Shown one piece after another: positions 1 through 7,571 of a stretch of 22,286 nt of DNA. How positions within the stretch are numbered: position 1 is the stretch's first letter; every line of letters begins with the position of its first letter. This stretch comes from Bacteroidales bacterium UBA6828 (GTDB lineage Bacteria > Bacteroidota > Bacteroidia > Bacteroidales > Paludibacteraceae): positions 1-22,286 of the forward strand of contig DKEG01000055.1 of the NCBI GenBank assembly GCA_002452095.1, in the 5' to 3' direction. The translations under genes were made by a program, and so were the position numbers. The notes under the pieces were generated by a model. The model ran no database searches. It was given only the letters and a program-made list of their open reading frames with translations, and was not told the DNA's origin.

Positions 1-87
1 ATTACATATAGAAACAAATACCAAAAAAAAATATCAAATATGTTCAAAAATATACCGGTTCAATTTTATTTCCTACTCATCGACCAT

Positions 88-3000
88 ATGAGAGAACTAT
101 TATCCTTGTGTTTGCTTGTAATGTTGCCTGTAGCCGGATACGGCTATGACGCGAAGATTGACGGCATCTATTATAACTTGAAAAGCACTAATCATACCGC
201 TACGGTAACCTACCGAGACCAGAACTATGTTTCCTACGCCGGTGAGGTGGTTGTTCCCGACAGCGTGGAATACAACGGAGAGACATATACGGTAACCGCC
301 ATCGGAGCCTATGCATTTAAGGCTTGCGGCTCGCTGACAGCCGTTTCGCTGCCAAACAGCATCACCAATATCTACAACCATGCTTTTGGAAGTTGCTCCG
401 CTCTGACAGAAATAGTCATTCCACAGAATGTAAAGCAGATATATGACTGCACGTTTGAGTATTGTACTTCATTGACATCAATTACCCTGCCCGAAGGCTT
501 AACCGGTATCGGGAGTTCCGCTTTTGAGTTCTGCACATCTCTACAAACTATTGAATTACCACAGGGTCTGACATCCATAGCCGCTTCGGCTTTTAATAAA
601 TGCCAGTTGCTAGGAGAAATCACCATTCCGGACGGAGTAACCAATATAGAAGACAGGACATTCAATGGATGTTCGGCTTTAAGAGCGGTAAACCTGCCCA
701 AAAATTTGGTAGGCATTGGCGAAGGGGCGTTTGAGGAATGTTCGTTGCTGACAAGCGTTACGCTACCGGCAAGCATAACTATCATCGGGAATGGTGCATT
801 TACCTCTAAGGCATTAACCGTTACGGTATTGGGCGAAGATCCAGCAGTATTAAGCAACAATGCATTTGACAAAAGCACATTGTTCTTGGTGCCGGATGTG
901 GACAGATACAAGGCTGCGTGGTCGGGATATGATTTTATTGCGCCACTGAATGGTGCCGCAGCCACTGTTCATTTGGAAGCGATGTCCGACAAGTCAGCAT
1001 TGCAGCATACATTGGGGTTGGACAGCCTGAAAAAGATCACCTCACTGACCATCAGTGGCACGATTAACGGTTACGACATAATGATGATGCGCAACCAGAT
1101 GCCGAACCTATTGGATATAGACCTGCGGGACGCTCGGATAGTAGCCAACGACTACGAATATACCCAAGGGTATCACTCGAAACAAGATACGCTGACGGCA
1201 TACTCTTTTACAGGGACGGGGACACATATCCGCAAAGCGGTGTTGCCGAACAGCGTGGTTTGGATAGAGCAGAATGTGTTTAATACCCCTTATTTACGGG
1301 AAATTGTGTTACCCGAGAATTTGCTTGCGATAGGCGACAGCACGTTTTATGGTTACTCGGCTCTGCACTCGGTTACACTCCCCGAGACGCTCACCACTAT
1401 CGGCAAATCGGCATTTCAGGGGGCAGGATTGACCGCTGTTGCCATTCCTGCGAATGTAGAGCGTATTGGCGAGCAAGCCTTTGCAGGAGGTGTTGTAAGA
1501 GCAGCCCATTCCGGTCCTTCGCCCGATAATATGGTGAATAGTTATGGAACAAATAACAATATGGAAAGCAACTTTCCATTAGACAGACCCTATTCCGGCG
1601 GAGCATTACTGACGCTATCCATCCCCAAAAACTCGAAACTAAAAGCCATATCGGCATTTGCTTTTGCAGGAAACAATAATCTCCGAAATGTTTCTATAGT
1701 ATGCGACAGCATACAATCCATAGGCATTGGGGCTTTCTATTATTGCTATTTAGACACTGTCATTCTGCCGCCACACCTGACAGAACTAAATACGCTTTCT
1801 TTCGGAGGATGCACGGGGTTGAAGTTTGTAGCGATGCCCAACACGCTGACCGAGGTGGCTGCAAATGCGTTTGTGGGGTGCAAGAACTTGGATAATATAC
1901 AATTTCCGAAGAAACTGCAGAAGATAGGGCATCATGCGTTTGCAGACTGCACCAATCTGCGCAATGTGGATATACCCGGGTTGGTAACGGATATAGAAGA
2001 CTATGCGTTCAAAGACTGCCAAGTGAAAAGCGTATATAGTTATCTGTTCGACCCATTCACGATCGGTCAGAACACGTTCTCGCCTTATGCGAATGCGAAT
2101 GCGACACTCTATGTACCGAATGTGGAAGACACGGAGATGAAATACCTGTACGACACACAATGGTCGCAGTTTCTCCACCGCGAGCGAATGGACAAGGATT
2201 TTGTATATGACGATTTCTACGGCACAGGGGACATCACCATACGCTGCGAGGACGACCCGCTGAAGGGGAACCCGAATGCGTTGCTGTACCCGGGTGCGGG
2301 ACTGACGATAGAGGACGGCGAATGCGACACCACCGGGATAGGCAACATAGTGATCGGCAGCGATGGCGATGAGGCGTGGGGGGCAGTGATAGCGGGGTGC
2401 AACCTACGTGTGGACTCGCTGATACAAAACATCAGCATTATGGGCAAGAAATGGTATTTCCTGGGTTTTCCGTTTGAGGTGCGCATAGCGGATATACACG
2501 CCAATGCGAAATACGTCATTTACGAGTACGACGGTCAGATACGCGCCGAGAGGGATACGACCGGCTGGAAACGCATACCGGCAGGGCAGGAGTATCTATA
2601 CCCCGGGCACGGCTATATCTTCCAATTCAACTTTGCGCTAAGCGGTGATATATCGATAGTGGTTCCTGCACCCGATTTCTGCCAACTCATCGAGAAAATT
2701 ATTCTGAAATACTTCCCTGCGGACAAGGCGAACAACTCGAGTTGGAACTATGCTTCCAATCCGTTTTTGGGGTACTACAACATAGACGACCTGAACCTGA
2801 GCGCACCGATCACGGTATGGGATGTAGCGACAGGCAACTATCGCACCGTGCGCCCGGGCGATGACGAGTACTATTTCTCGCCCTACGAGGGCTTTTTCCT
2901 GCAAAACGCAGACAAGAAGGATGCAGAACTGACCTTTGACCGCAGCAAGGCGATGACCAAGCAGCAAATGGACGAGCAGCGCAGACAACACAAACAAGCC

Positions 3001-3624
3001 GCAGCACGTACACCACGCGAGGAAACAGGACGGCGGTTGATAGAGTTGAGCCTCGGTTCGGAGACAGCGAGCGACAAGACCCGCATCGTGATTAACGACG
3101 GGGCATGTTTGGGGTATGACATGGGGGCGGACGCAGCAAAATTTATGACCACGGACAACAGCATACCGCAAGTATTCTCCTACGACAATGACAATATAGA
3201 GTATGCCATCAACGAGCGTCCGATGGGTACGGGAACGATAGAATTAGGCGTGCGCCTGCCGAAAGCGGGTATGTACACGATCTCGGCAATGCGTATGGAC
3301 ACCGCGTTTTATCTGCTTGACCGCGAGCAAGACCGATTACATGATTTTGCAGACGGCGACTATATATTTTCCGCGGGGGCAGGTATGCATACGAACCGTT
3401 TTGCGCTTGTAAGGAGCCGTACCCCGCAGGGCATAGACAACACCGCCGATGATGTACGGGTAGAACCCACCGAGAACGGGCTGTATATACAGGGTAGCAA
3501 GTCGGTGGAAGTATATAACGCAGCGGGTGTATTAGTTGCTACAGGAAACGGTGTGCTGCCGTTGCCAACAGGCGTGTATATGGTGGTGGCAGGCAGCAGG
3601 ACGATAAAATGTGTGGTTAAGTAA
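88..3624 (+). CDS. BspA-like leucine-rich-repeat surface protein with T9SS C-terminal domain
   Basis: Predicted secreted surface protein of 1178 aa. The ATG at 88 is preferred over an in-frame ATG at 40 because it places a signal peptide (MRELLSLCLLVMLPVAGYG) at the N-terminus. Three arrays of BspA/TpLRR repeats of about 23 aa (IGxxAFxxCxxLxxVxLPxxL) lie at residues ~71-274, ~382-469 and ~506-656. The first two are separated by an LTISGxINGYDI-type segment. Residues ~700-1100 resemble the region before the C-terminal domain in large Bacteroidales T9SS cargo (SGDISIVVPAP, YAINERP). The last ~65 residues (LYIQG, VEVYNAAGVLV, PTGVYMVVAG, KCVVK) fit a type A sorting domain, so export by PorSS/T9SS and cleavage or anchoring at the surface is expected. 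LRR proteins of this family often bind host or bacterial surfaces; the ligand here is unknown. The next gene follows on the same strand after 84 nt. Confidence 0.9.
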   Translation: MRELLSLCLLVMLPVAGYGYDAKIDGIYYNLKSTNHTATVTYRDQNYVSYAGEVVVPDSVEYNGETYTVTAIGAYAFKACGSLTAVSLPNSITNIYNHAFGSCSALTEIVIPQNVKQIYDCTFEYCTSLTSITLPEGLTGIGSSAFEFCTSLQTIELPQGLTSIAASAFNKCQLLGEITIPDGVTNIEDRTFNGCSALRAVNLPKNLVGIGEGAFEECSLLTSVTLPASITIIGNGAFTSKALTVTVLGEDPAVLSNNAFDKSTLFLVPDVDRYKAAWSGYDFIAPLNGAAATVHLEAMSDKSALQHTLGLDSLKKITSLTISGTINGYDIMMMRNQMPNLLDIDLRDARIVANDYEYTQGYHSKQDTLTAYSFTGTGTHIRKAVLPNSVVWIEQNVFNTPYLREIVLPENLLAIGDSTFYGYSALHSVTLPETLTTIGKSAFQGAGLTAVAIPANVERIGEQAFAGGVVRAAHSGPSPDNMVNSYGTNNNMESNFPLDRPYSGGALLTLSIPKNSKLKAISAFAFAGNNNLRNVSIVCDSIQSIGIGAFYYCYLDTVILPPHLTELNTLSFGGCTGLKFVAMPNTLTEVAANAFVGCKNLDNIQFPKKLQKIGHHAFADCTNLRNVDIPGLVTDIEDYAFKDCQVKSVYSYLFDPFTIGQNTFSPYANANATLYVPNVEDTEMKYLYDTQWSQFLHRERMDKDFVYDDFYGTGDITIRCEDDPLKGNPNALLYPGAGLTIEDGECDTTGIGNIVIGSDGDEAWGAVIAGCNLRVDSLIQNISIMGKKWYFLGFPFEVRIADIHANAKYVIYEYDGQIRAERDTTGWKRIPAGQEYLYPGHGYIFQFNFALSGDISIVVPAPDFCQLIEKIILKYFPADKANNSSWNYASNPFLGYYNIDDLNLSAPITVWDVATGNYRTVRPGDDEYYFSPYEGFFLQNADKKDAELTFDRSKAMTKQQMDEQRRQHKQAAARTPREETGRRLIELSLGSETASDKTRIVINDGACLGYDMGADAAKFMTTDNSIPQVFSYDNDNIEYAINERPMGTGTIELGVRLPKAGMYTISAMRMDTAFYLLDREQDRLHDFADGDYIFSAGAGMHTNRFALVRSRTPQGIDNTADDVRVEPTENGLYIQGSKSVEVYNAAGVLVATGNGVLPLPTGVYMVVAGSRTIKCVVK

Positions 3625-3678
3625 GGTTCGGGGTGAGATAACGAAAACTGATAGAACAAAACCGGCTTTACCTTTCTT

Positions 3679-3697
3679 GCGGCACAATATGTGCCGC
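3679..3697 (+). other. Intercistronic hairpin before the second surface-protein gene
   Basis: GCGGCAC-AATAT-GTGCCGC forms a perfect 7-bp stem with a 5-nt loop. It ends 11 nt before the ATG at 3709. No T-run follows, so it is not a typical terminator. It may influence mRNA processing or initiation of the downstream gene. Only the structure is directly seen. Confidence 0.45.
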
Positions 3698-3708
3698 GCT
3701 TGAGATTG

Positions 3709-5793
3709 ATGCGAAAGTATATATCATTCATATATCTGTGCCTTGTTGCGCTTGTGGGAACACAGCCCACAGGGGCGCAACAAGAGGACGACTTTGACCC
3801 CGTCCTACCGCCCGACCCCACTGCCGCATACAGGGTAAGCGTGAGTGCCGAACCCGCAGAAGGAGCCATAGTATCCGGGGGTGGTGCGTTTGCCGCAGGC
3901 GCAAGCGTAGCCATCAGTTGTACACCGGCGGAGGGTTATAGGTTGGACTATTGGACGCAGGACGGCATACGTTACTCCAAAGAGACGAATTTCACCTATA
4001 CGGTTACACCTAAGAATACGGCTTTTGTGGCGCATGTGGCGAAGATAGCGGCACACAGACTGAACCTTGTGTCCAATACAGAAGGGGCAGGCACGTTGAC
4101 GGGTGCGGGGGATTATTATCCGAACAGCGTAGTGGAGATAGGCTGCACGCCCCATACGGATTATCATTTCCAGTACTGGTTGCAAGACGGGGAGGTCTAT
4201 TCGTATGAAAAGGAGTGTACCTATACAATGGGGGACAGCGATGCGACCCTGACAGCGGTGTTCAGTCATACTCCGCATTACACTGTTTCGGTCGCACCCG
4301 ATGACCCTCAGGCAGGAGAGGTGTCCGACAGAGGCGGGCGGTATGCTCCCGGCGAGGAAATAGAGATTTCCGCCACTGCCTATACGGATTATGTATTTTC
4401 GCACTGGACACTGAACGGAGCGTATCTGACCGACCAAGCCACATTCACTTATACAGTGGGAGACTATGATGCCGAGTTGGTGGCGGTGTTCGACTTTGAC
4501 CCGCATTACCCGGACGACCCTGCCACCGAACTGACCAGTACGGTACGGTTGGTTTGCGAACCCGACGGGGCAGCCCAACTGAACCTGCCCACGGAAGCCC
4601 GATACCACGAGGGCGACACGATGATTATCCGAGCCACGATGAATGCGGGTTATGCGTTTGACGGGTGGTACAAAGGCAATGAATTGGTGTCCCCCACCCC
4701 AGTATTTCCCTATATAGTCGGGACGAAAGATGCGATGTTTACCCTGCGGGCAGAGCGGATTATCTACAGCCGGCTGGAACTGGTTTCCGCCCCAGAGGAT
4801 GCGGTAACGTTCAACCTCAGTTCGGGACGCACATACCCCTCCGGCACGACACTAAGGCTGCGTGCTGCGGTGGCTTTCGGCTATGTGTTCGACGGGTGGT
4901 ACGAAAAGGATTCACTGCTTTCCAAAGCAATAGAATTGCCTTATACTATCGGGACAGAGGATGTTACGCTGACAGCCAAAGCCGTGCCCGCAGACCCCGA
5001 TGACGAATTTGACCCGCTGCACCCCGACGACCCCGCAATGAAAGCCGTACATATCCATGCCGTATCTGCCAACAGGGCTATGGGGAAAGCCTACGGTTCG
5101 GCAATATGCGTAGAGGGCAAGCAGGTGGAGATAGGTGCCAAAGCCGCCTACGGATATAATTTTGCACATTGGAGCGACGGCGACGATGATGCGGTGCGCA
5201 CTGTAGTTGCCGTCCAAGACACCACCTACACGGCGTTCTTTGCACCGAAGATATTCAGTTTGACCGCTATGCCGGCGGACACAATGATCGGACGCGTAAC
5301 GGGCGGTGGCAATTATCCCTATCGCACCGATGTGATGCTACGTGCTATACCCGAAGAAGGCTATCGTTTTGTGCGCTGGTCGGACTATAATACGGACATA
5401 GAGCGTAAGGTGCGCCTCACCTCTGACACCCTCTTTACCGCTTATTTCGAGGCTATCCGCTATACTCTGACCGTAGAGAGTGCGACACCGGAATTGGGAC
5501 AGACAAGCGGCGGCGGTGTGTATGCGCCCAACGCCACAGCCGTGATAACAGCCACGCCGAAAGGCAGCAACCGTTTTCTGCAATGGGACGACGGCAACAC
5601 GGACAACCCGCGCAAAGTAAAGGTAACAAGCAACAGAACTTATATCGCACTATTTATAAACGGGACACTGATGCCTACCTATATAGGAGACCAATCCGAT
5701 GCTGACAGCACATATAAGATATTGATAGGCAATCAGATATATCTTGTACGCAATGGAGTAATTTATGATACGACAGGCAGGCGGATAAACTGA
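3709..5793 (+). CDS. Secreted protein with eight InlB B-repeat-like (Flg_new-type) domains
   Basis: Protein of 694 aa. The start at 3709 gives a clean signal peptide (MRKYISFIYLCLVALVGTQPTGA, then QQEDD); a GTG at 3691 would only add a charged extension. The mature part is eight repeats of ~70 aa of the pattern YxLxVxxxPExGxVxGGGxYxxGxxVxIxAxPxxGYxFxxWxDG...TYTAxF, the bacterial divergent InlB B-repeat fold. Acidic linkers of the form FDPxxPxDP occur at the mature N-terminus (DDFDPVLPPDP), between repeats 3 and 4 (FDFDPHYPDDP) and between repeats 5 and 6 (DEFDPLHPDDP), splitting the chain into 3+2+3 repeats. The C-terminus (KILIGNQIYLVRNGVIYDTTGRRIN) resembles the short terminal motif of many Bacteroidales secreted proteins, like a truncated sorting domain. 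It is probably co-transcribed with the upstream LRR gene and acts as a surface adhesin or stalk; the ligand is unknown. Confidence 0.85.
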   Translation: MRKYISFIYLCLVALVGTQPTGAQQEDDFDPVLPPDPTAAYRVSVSAEPAEGAIVSGGGAFAAGASVAISCTPAEGYRLDYWTQDGIRYSKETNFTYTVTPKNTAFVAHVAKIAAHRLNLVSNTEGAGTLTGAGDYYPNSVVEIGCTPHTDYHFQYWLQDGEVYSYEKECTYTMGDSDATLTAVFSHTPHYTVSVAPDDPQAGEVSDRGGRYAPGEEIEISATAYTDYVFSHWTLNGAYLTDQATFTYTVGDYDAELVAVFDFDPHYPDDPATELTSTVRLVCEPDGAAQLNLPTEARYHEGDTMIIRATMNAGYAFDGWYKGNELVSPTPVFPYIVGTKDAMFTLRAERIIYSRLELVSAPEDAVTFNLSSGRTYPSGTTLRLRAAVAFGYVFDGWYEKDSLLSKAIELPYTIGTEDVTLTAKAVPADPDDEFDPLHPDDPAMKAVHIHAVSANRAMGKAYGSAICVEGKQVEIGAKAAYGYNFAHWSDGDDDAVRTVVAVQDTTYTAFFAPKIFSLTAMPADTMIGRVTGGGNYPYRTDVMLRAIPEEGYRFVRWSDYNTDIERKVRLTSDTLFTAYFEAIRYTLTVESATPELGQTSGGGVYAPNATAVITATPKGSNRFLQWDDGNTDNPRKVKVTSNRTYIALFINGTLMPTYIGDQSDADSTYKILIGNQIYLVRNGVIYDTTGRRIN

Positions 5794-6146
5794 CAGGATG
5801 ATAGAACAGCAAAAGAACAGGCTGCCCGACAGGACAACCGCATCAAAATAATAGCATAATTAGTATGATTCAGGAAGAATAAGTGTAGGGTAATACTATT
5901 TTCTATACAAAACGTTACTCATATTGAACGACGCGGGACGATAAAGAGTTCTACTCAGCCCACGGGCTTTTGTATCGCTTCGACACTCAGTGCGCCTGTG
6001 GCGCATAACAATGCGAGACGCGTCGTCTCCCATACATAGCAAATCTATTCAGTTTGTACCAAACTGCCCGCGGACGGGGCGTCCGCGTCTCCGGCGATGC
6101 TATTACAATATAATTTGGCGTATGGGTCATTTTGCAGGCTGATTTC
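5794..6146. other. Intergenic region without a gene, rich in short hairpins
   Basis: I see no coding sequence here. The DNA contains repeat copy A (5949-6006) and further perfect inverted repeats with 3-nt loops: GAGACG-CGT-CGTCTC at 6015-6029 and CGCGGACG-GGG-CGTCCGCG at 6069-6087. No convincing rho-independent terminator follows the surface-protein gene that ends at 5793. Confidence 0.6.
5949..6006 (-). repeat. Dispersed hairpin repeat, copy A
   Basis: Read on the minus strand this ~58-bp element is a hairpin (TGCGCC-ACA-GGCGCA), then a CTGAGTG-CG-AGCGA core, then AGCCC-GT-GGGCT followed by GAGTAGAA. Copy B at 15908-15965 (plus strand) has the same order of parts. The first stem has different bases in the two copies but stays fully paired in both. 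Weaker similarity continues for about a dozen bases past GTAGAA. Confidence 0.7.
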
Positions 6147-6176
6147 TTTGTATTTTACCGATATATAGTATCTTTG
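6147..6176 (+). promoter_or_regulatory. Bacteroidetes-type promoter
   Basis: TTTG at 6147-6150 and TATCTTTG at 6169-6176, 18 nt apart, match the Bacteroidetes -33/-7 consensus (TTTG, ~19-20 nt, TAnnTTTG). No ORF follows; the next feature downstream is the terminator hairpin at 6241-6282. Confidence 0.6.
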
Positions 6177-6182
6177 TAGCAT

Positions 6183-6285
6183 TCAAAATCCCTAAAATTC
6201 ACTTCTATCCGGCTCTACGCCCATAGCAGCAATACACAAAGAAAAATAACACGCTGCGCAAAAACGCAGCGTGTTATTTTTCTTG
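6183..6285 (+). ncRNA. Candidate small RNA of ~100 nt
   Basis: The promoter at 6147-6176 predicts a transcript starting near 6183. It would run ~58 nt of unstructured, ORF-free sequence into an 18-bp perfect terminator hairpin ending near 6282. This is a complete transcription unit with no protein-coding capacity. The hairpin may instead exist mainly to end the opposing tRNA-Pro transcript, and the promoter match could be fortuitous. I recognise no known RNA family. Confidence 0.4.
6241..6282. terminator. Bidirectional intrinsic terminator
   Basis: There is a perfect 18-bp stem, 6241-6258 against 6265-6282, with loop CAAAAA. The stem starts with GAAAAATAAC and ends with GTTATTTTTC, giving a U-rich 3' side on either strand. 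On the minus strand it lies just 3' of tRNA-Pro; on the plus strand it would end the candidate small RNA. Confidence 0.85.
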
Positions 6286-6293
6286 TCCAACAG

Positions 6294-6368
6294 TCGGGAT
6301 AGCGAGATTCGAACTCACGACCTCCTGCTCCCAAAGCAGGCATTCTAACCGGGCTGAACTATATCCCG
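6294..6368 (-). tRNA. tRNA-Pro (anticodon UGG)
   Basis: On the minus strand the acceptor CGGGATA (from 6368) pairs with TATCCCG, and the discriminator is A at 6294. The anticodon arm CCTGC-TTTGGGA-GCAGG has TGG at positions 34-36, decoding proline CCA and probably other CCN codons by wobble. The T arm is GTGAG-TTCGAAT-CTCGC. The D arm contains AGTTCAGCCCGGTTAGA. CCA is not encoded. It has its own upstream promoter and a strong terminator 3' of it. Confidence 0.96.
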
Positions 6369-6394
6369 AATGCTCTATATCTCAAAAGCGATTG

Positions 6395-6425
6395 CAAAGG
6401 TACGGTTTTTTTTTGAAATATGCAA
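6395..6425 (-). promoter_or_regulatory. Promoter of tRNA-Pro
   Basis: On the minus strand TTG (6425-6423) is followed after 20 nt by TACCTTTG (6402-6395), a full match to the Bacteroidetes promoter. Transcription would start ~20 nt before the mature tRNA 5' end. Confidence 0.75.
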
Positions 6426-6483
6426 GCGGGGGAAAGAATTAACAATTAAAAATTAACCATTAACATACCACTCCGGACTTGCT

Positions 6484-6516
6484 ATCCACCTGACATCCAC
6501 CTGACATCCACCTGAC
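6484..6516. repeat. Tandem array: three copies of an 11-nt unit
   Basis: ATCCACCTGAC is present three times without mismatch or gap (6484-6494, 6495-6505, 6506-6516). It lies between tRNA-Pro and the 3' end of the M23 peptidase gene. Three other 3 x 11-nt arrays with unrelated units occur in this window. Confidence 0.9.
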
Positions 6517-6568
6517 TTTTCAATGCACAATGCGTAATGAAATCCTATCCACAGGGAAAGGGGAGGGA

Positions 6569-6601
6569 AATTATGAATTATGAATTATGAATTATGAATT
6601 G
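6569..6601. repeat. AATTATG heptamer array (four copies)
   Basis: Four head-to-tail AATTATG units (6569-6596) are followed by AATTG, ending 5 nt before the peptidase stop codon. The last 26 bp (6576-6601) recur exactly at 17593-17618 in front of another gene. Confidence 0.85.
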
Positions 6602-6605
6602 CGTA

Positions 6606-7571
6606 TTAGTCGAGCATATCGCCGAAGTTGTTGCTCAGTTGCACCATCTGGTCGTACTCCTCTGGCGAGAGGTCATAGAAATAGAAGTTGCGCGGGTCAA
6701 CCGGCTTGTCCTGGTAGCGCACCTCATAGTGTAGGTGCGGTCCGGTAGATTTACCCGTATTGCCCACAAGAGCAATTACCTCCCCCCTTTTTACCTTCTG
6801 CCCCTGGCGTACCAACGACTTATACAAGTGGGCATAGAGCGTGGTGTATCCGAAACCGTGGTTCACGACCACTGTGTTGCCATATCCCTGCCGCCATCCG
6901 ACAAACTCGATCTTCCCGTTGCCCGTAGCATAGACATCGGTGCCGACGGGGGCGGTAAAGTCCATACCCGAGTGAAAACGGCGCACATGATAGACAGGGT
7001 CGATACGCACTCCGTAACCGGACGCTACACGCTTGAGGTTCTGATTGAGGACGGGCTGAATAGCGGGGATATTCTCCATACGCACCTCCTGCGTTTTTGC
7101 CAGTTCGAGCAGTTCGTCATAGGAGCGTGCCTGCGTGTAAATCTCGCGCTCCAGCACATCTACTTTCTGCGTCAAGTCGCTCACCAACTGCGAGTTGGTC
7201 ATCTTGGCTATCGAATCATAATAGGCAATACGCCGGGTGGCACCCGTGCGGACATTGAGCGGGATAGGTTCTGCGCCGAAGAGGACACGATAGAGGTTCT
7301 CATCGCGTTGCCCGAGGTCCTGCATCACCACCTGCATCTGATCCACCTGCTTGCCAAGCAATTCCACCTGCGCCTCGAGGTTCTTGTTTTTCTGCCTAAG
7401 TTGCGCCTCGCGCGGCGAAGGGAAGAAATAGAAATAGACCAGAAAAAAGACGATACCCAAACAGATACCGCCAATCAGGTACCAGCCCGACCGCCGCAGC
7501 CAATAGATCAGACCATGCTCAATGCGCTCAAGGGCAAGGGTTTCAGGATTTATGTGATACTTTTTTTTCAT
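6606..7571 (-). CDS. Membrane-anchored M23 (LytM-type) peptidase
   Basis: Protein of 321 aa. The start at 7571 (MKKKYHINPE) is chosen because it begins the conserved part; an in-frame extension to 7631 lies inside the upstream gene. A short basic cytoplasmic segment is followed by one membrane helix (~30-50, WYLIGGICLGIVFFLVYFYFF without its last residues), a coiled coil (~55-90), a helical linker and a C-terminal M23 domain (~180-295). The zinc and catalytic set is complete: H200 and D204 in HSGMD, H248 in LYAHL, H279 and H281 in HLH. An active periplasmic endopeptidase cutting peptidoglycan cross-links is therefore likely, rather than an EnvC/NlpD-like inactive activator. The first 29 nt overlap the end of the radical SAM gene, suggesting translational coupling in an operon with dnaX. 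Confidence 0.93.
   Translation of the reverse strand: MKKKYHINPETLALERIEHGLIYWLRRSGWYLIGGICLGIVFFLVYFYFFPSPREAQLRQKNKNLEAQVELLGKQVDQMQVVMQDLGQRDENLYRVLFGAEPIPLNVRTGATRRIAYYDSIAKMTNSQLVSDLTQKVDVLEREIYTQARSYDELLELAKTQEVRMENIPAIQPVLNQNLKRVASGYGVRIDPVYHVRRFHSGMDFTAPVGTDVYATGNGKIEFVGWRQGYGNTVVVNHGFGYTTLYAHLYKSLVRQGQKVKRGEVIALVGNTGKSTGPHLHYEVRYQDKPVDPRNFYFYDLSPEEYDQMVQLSNNFGDMLD

Noticed and set aside
6294..6368. tRNA-Pro as an attachment site for an integrated element
   Set aside because: No integrase, no duplicated tRNA 3' end and ordinary genes on both sides.
6484..6516. CRISPR-like array
   Set aside because: Units are 11 nt and directly abutting without spacers; no cas genes.
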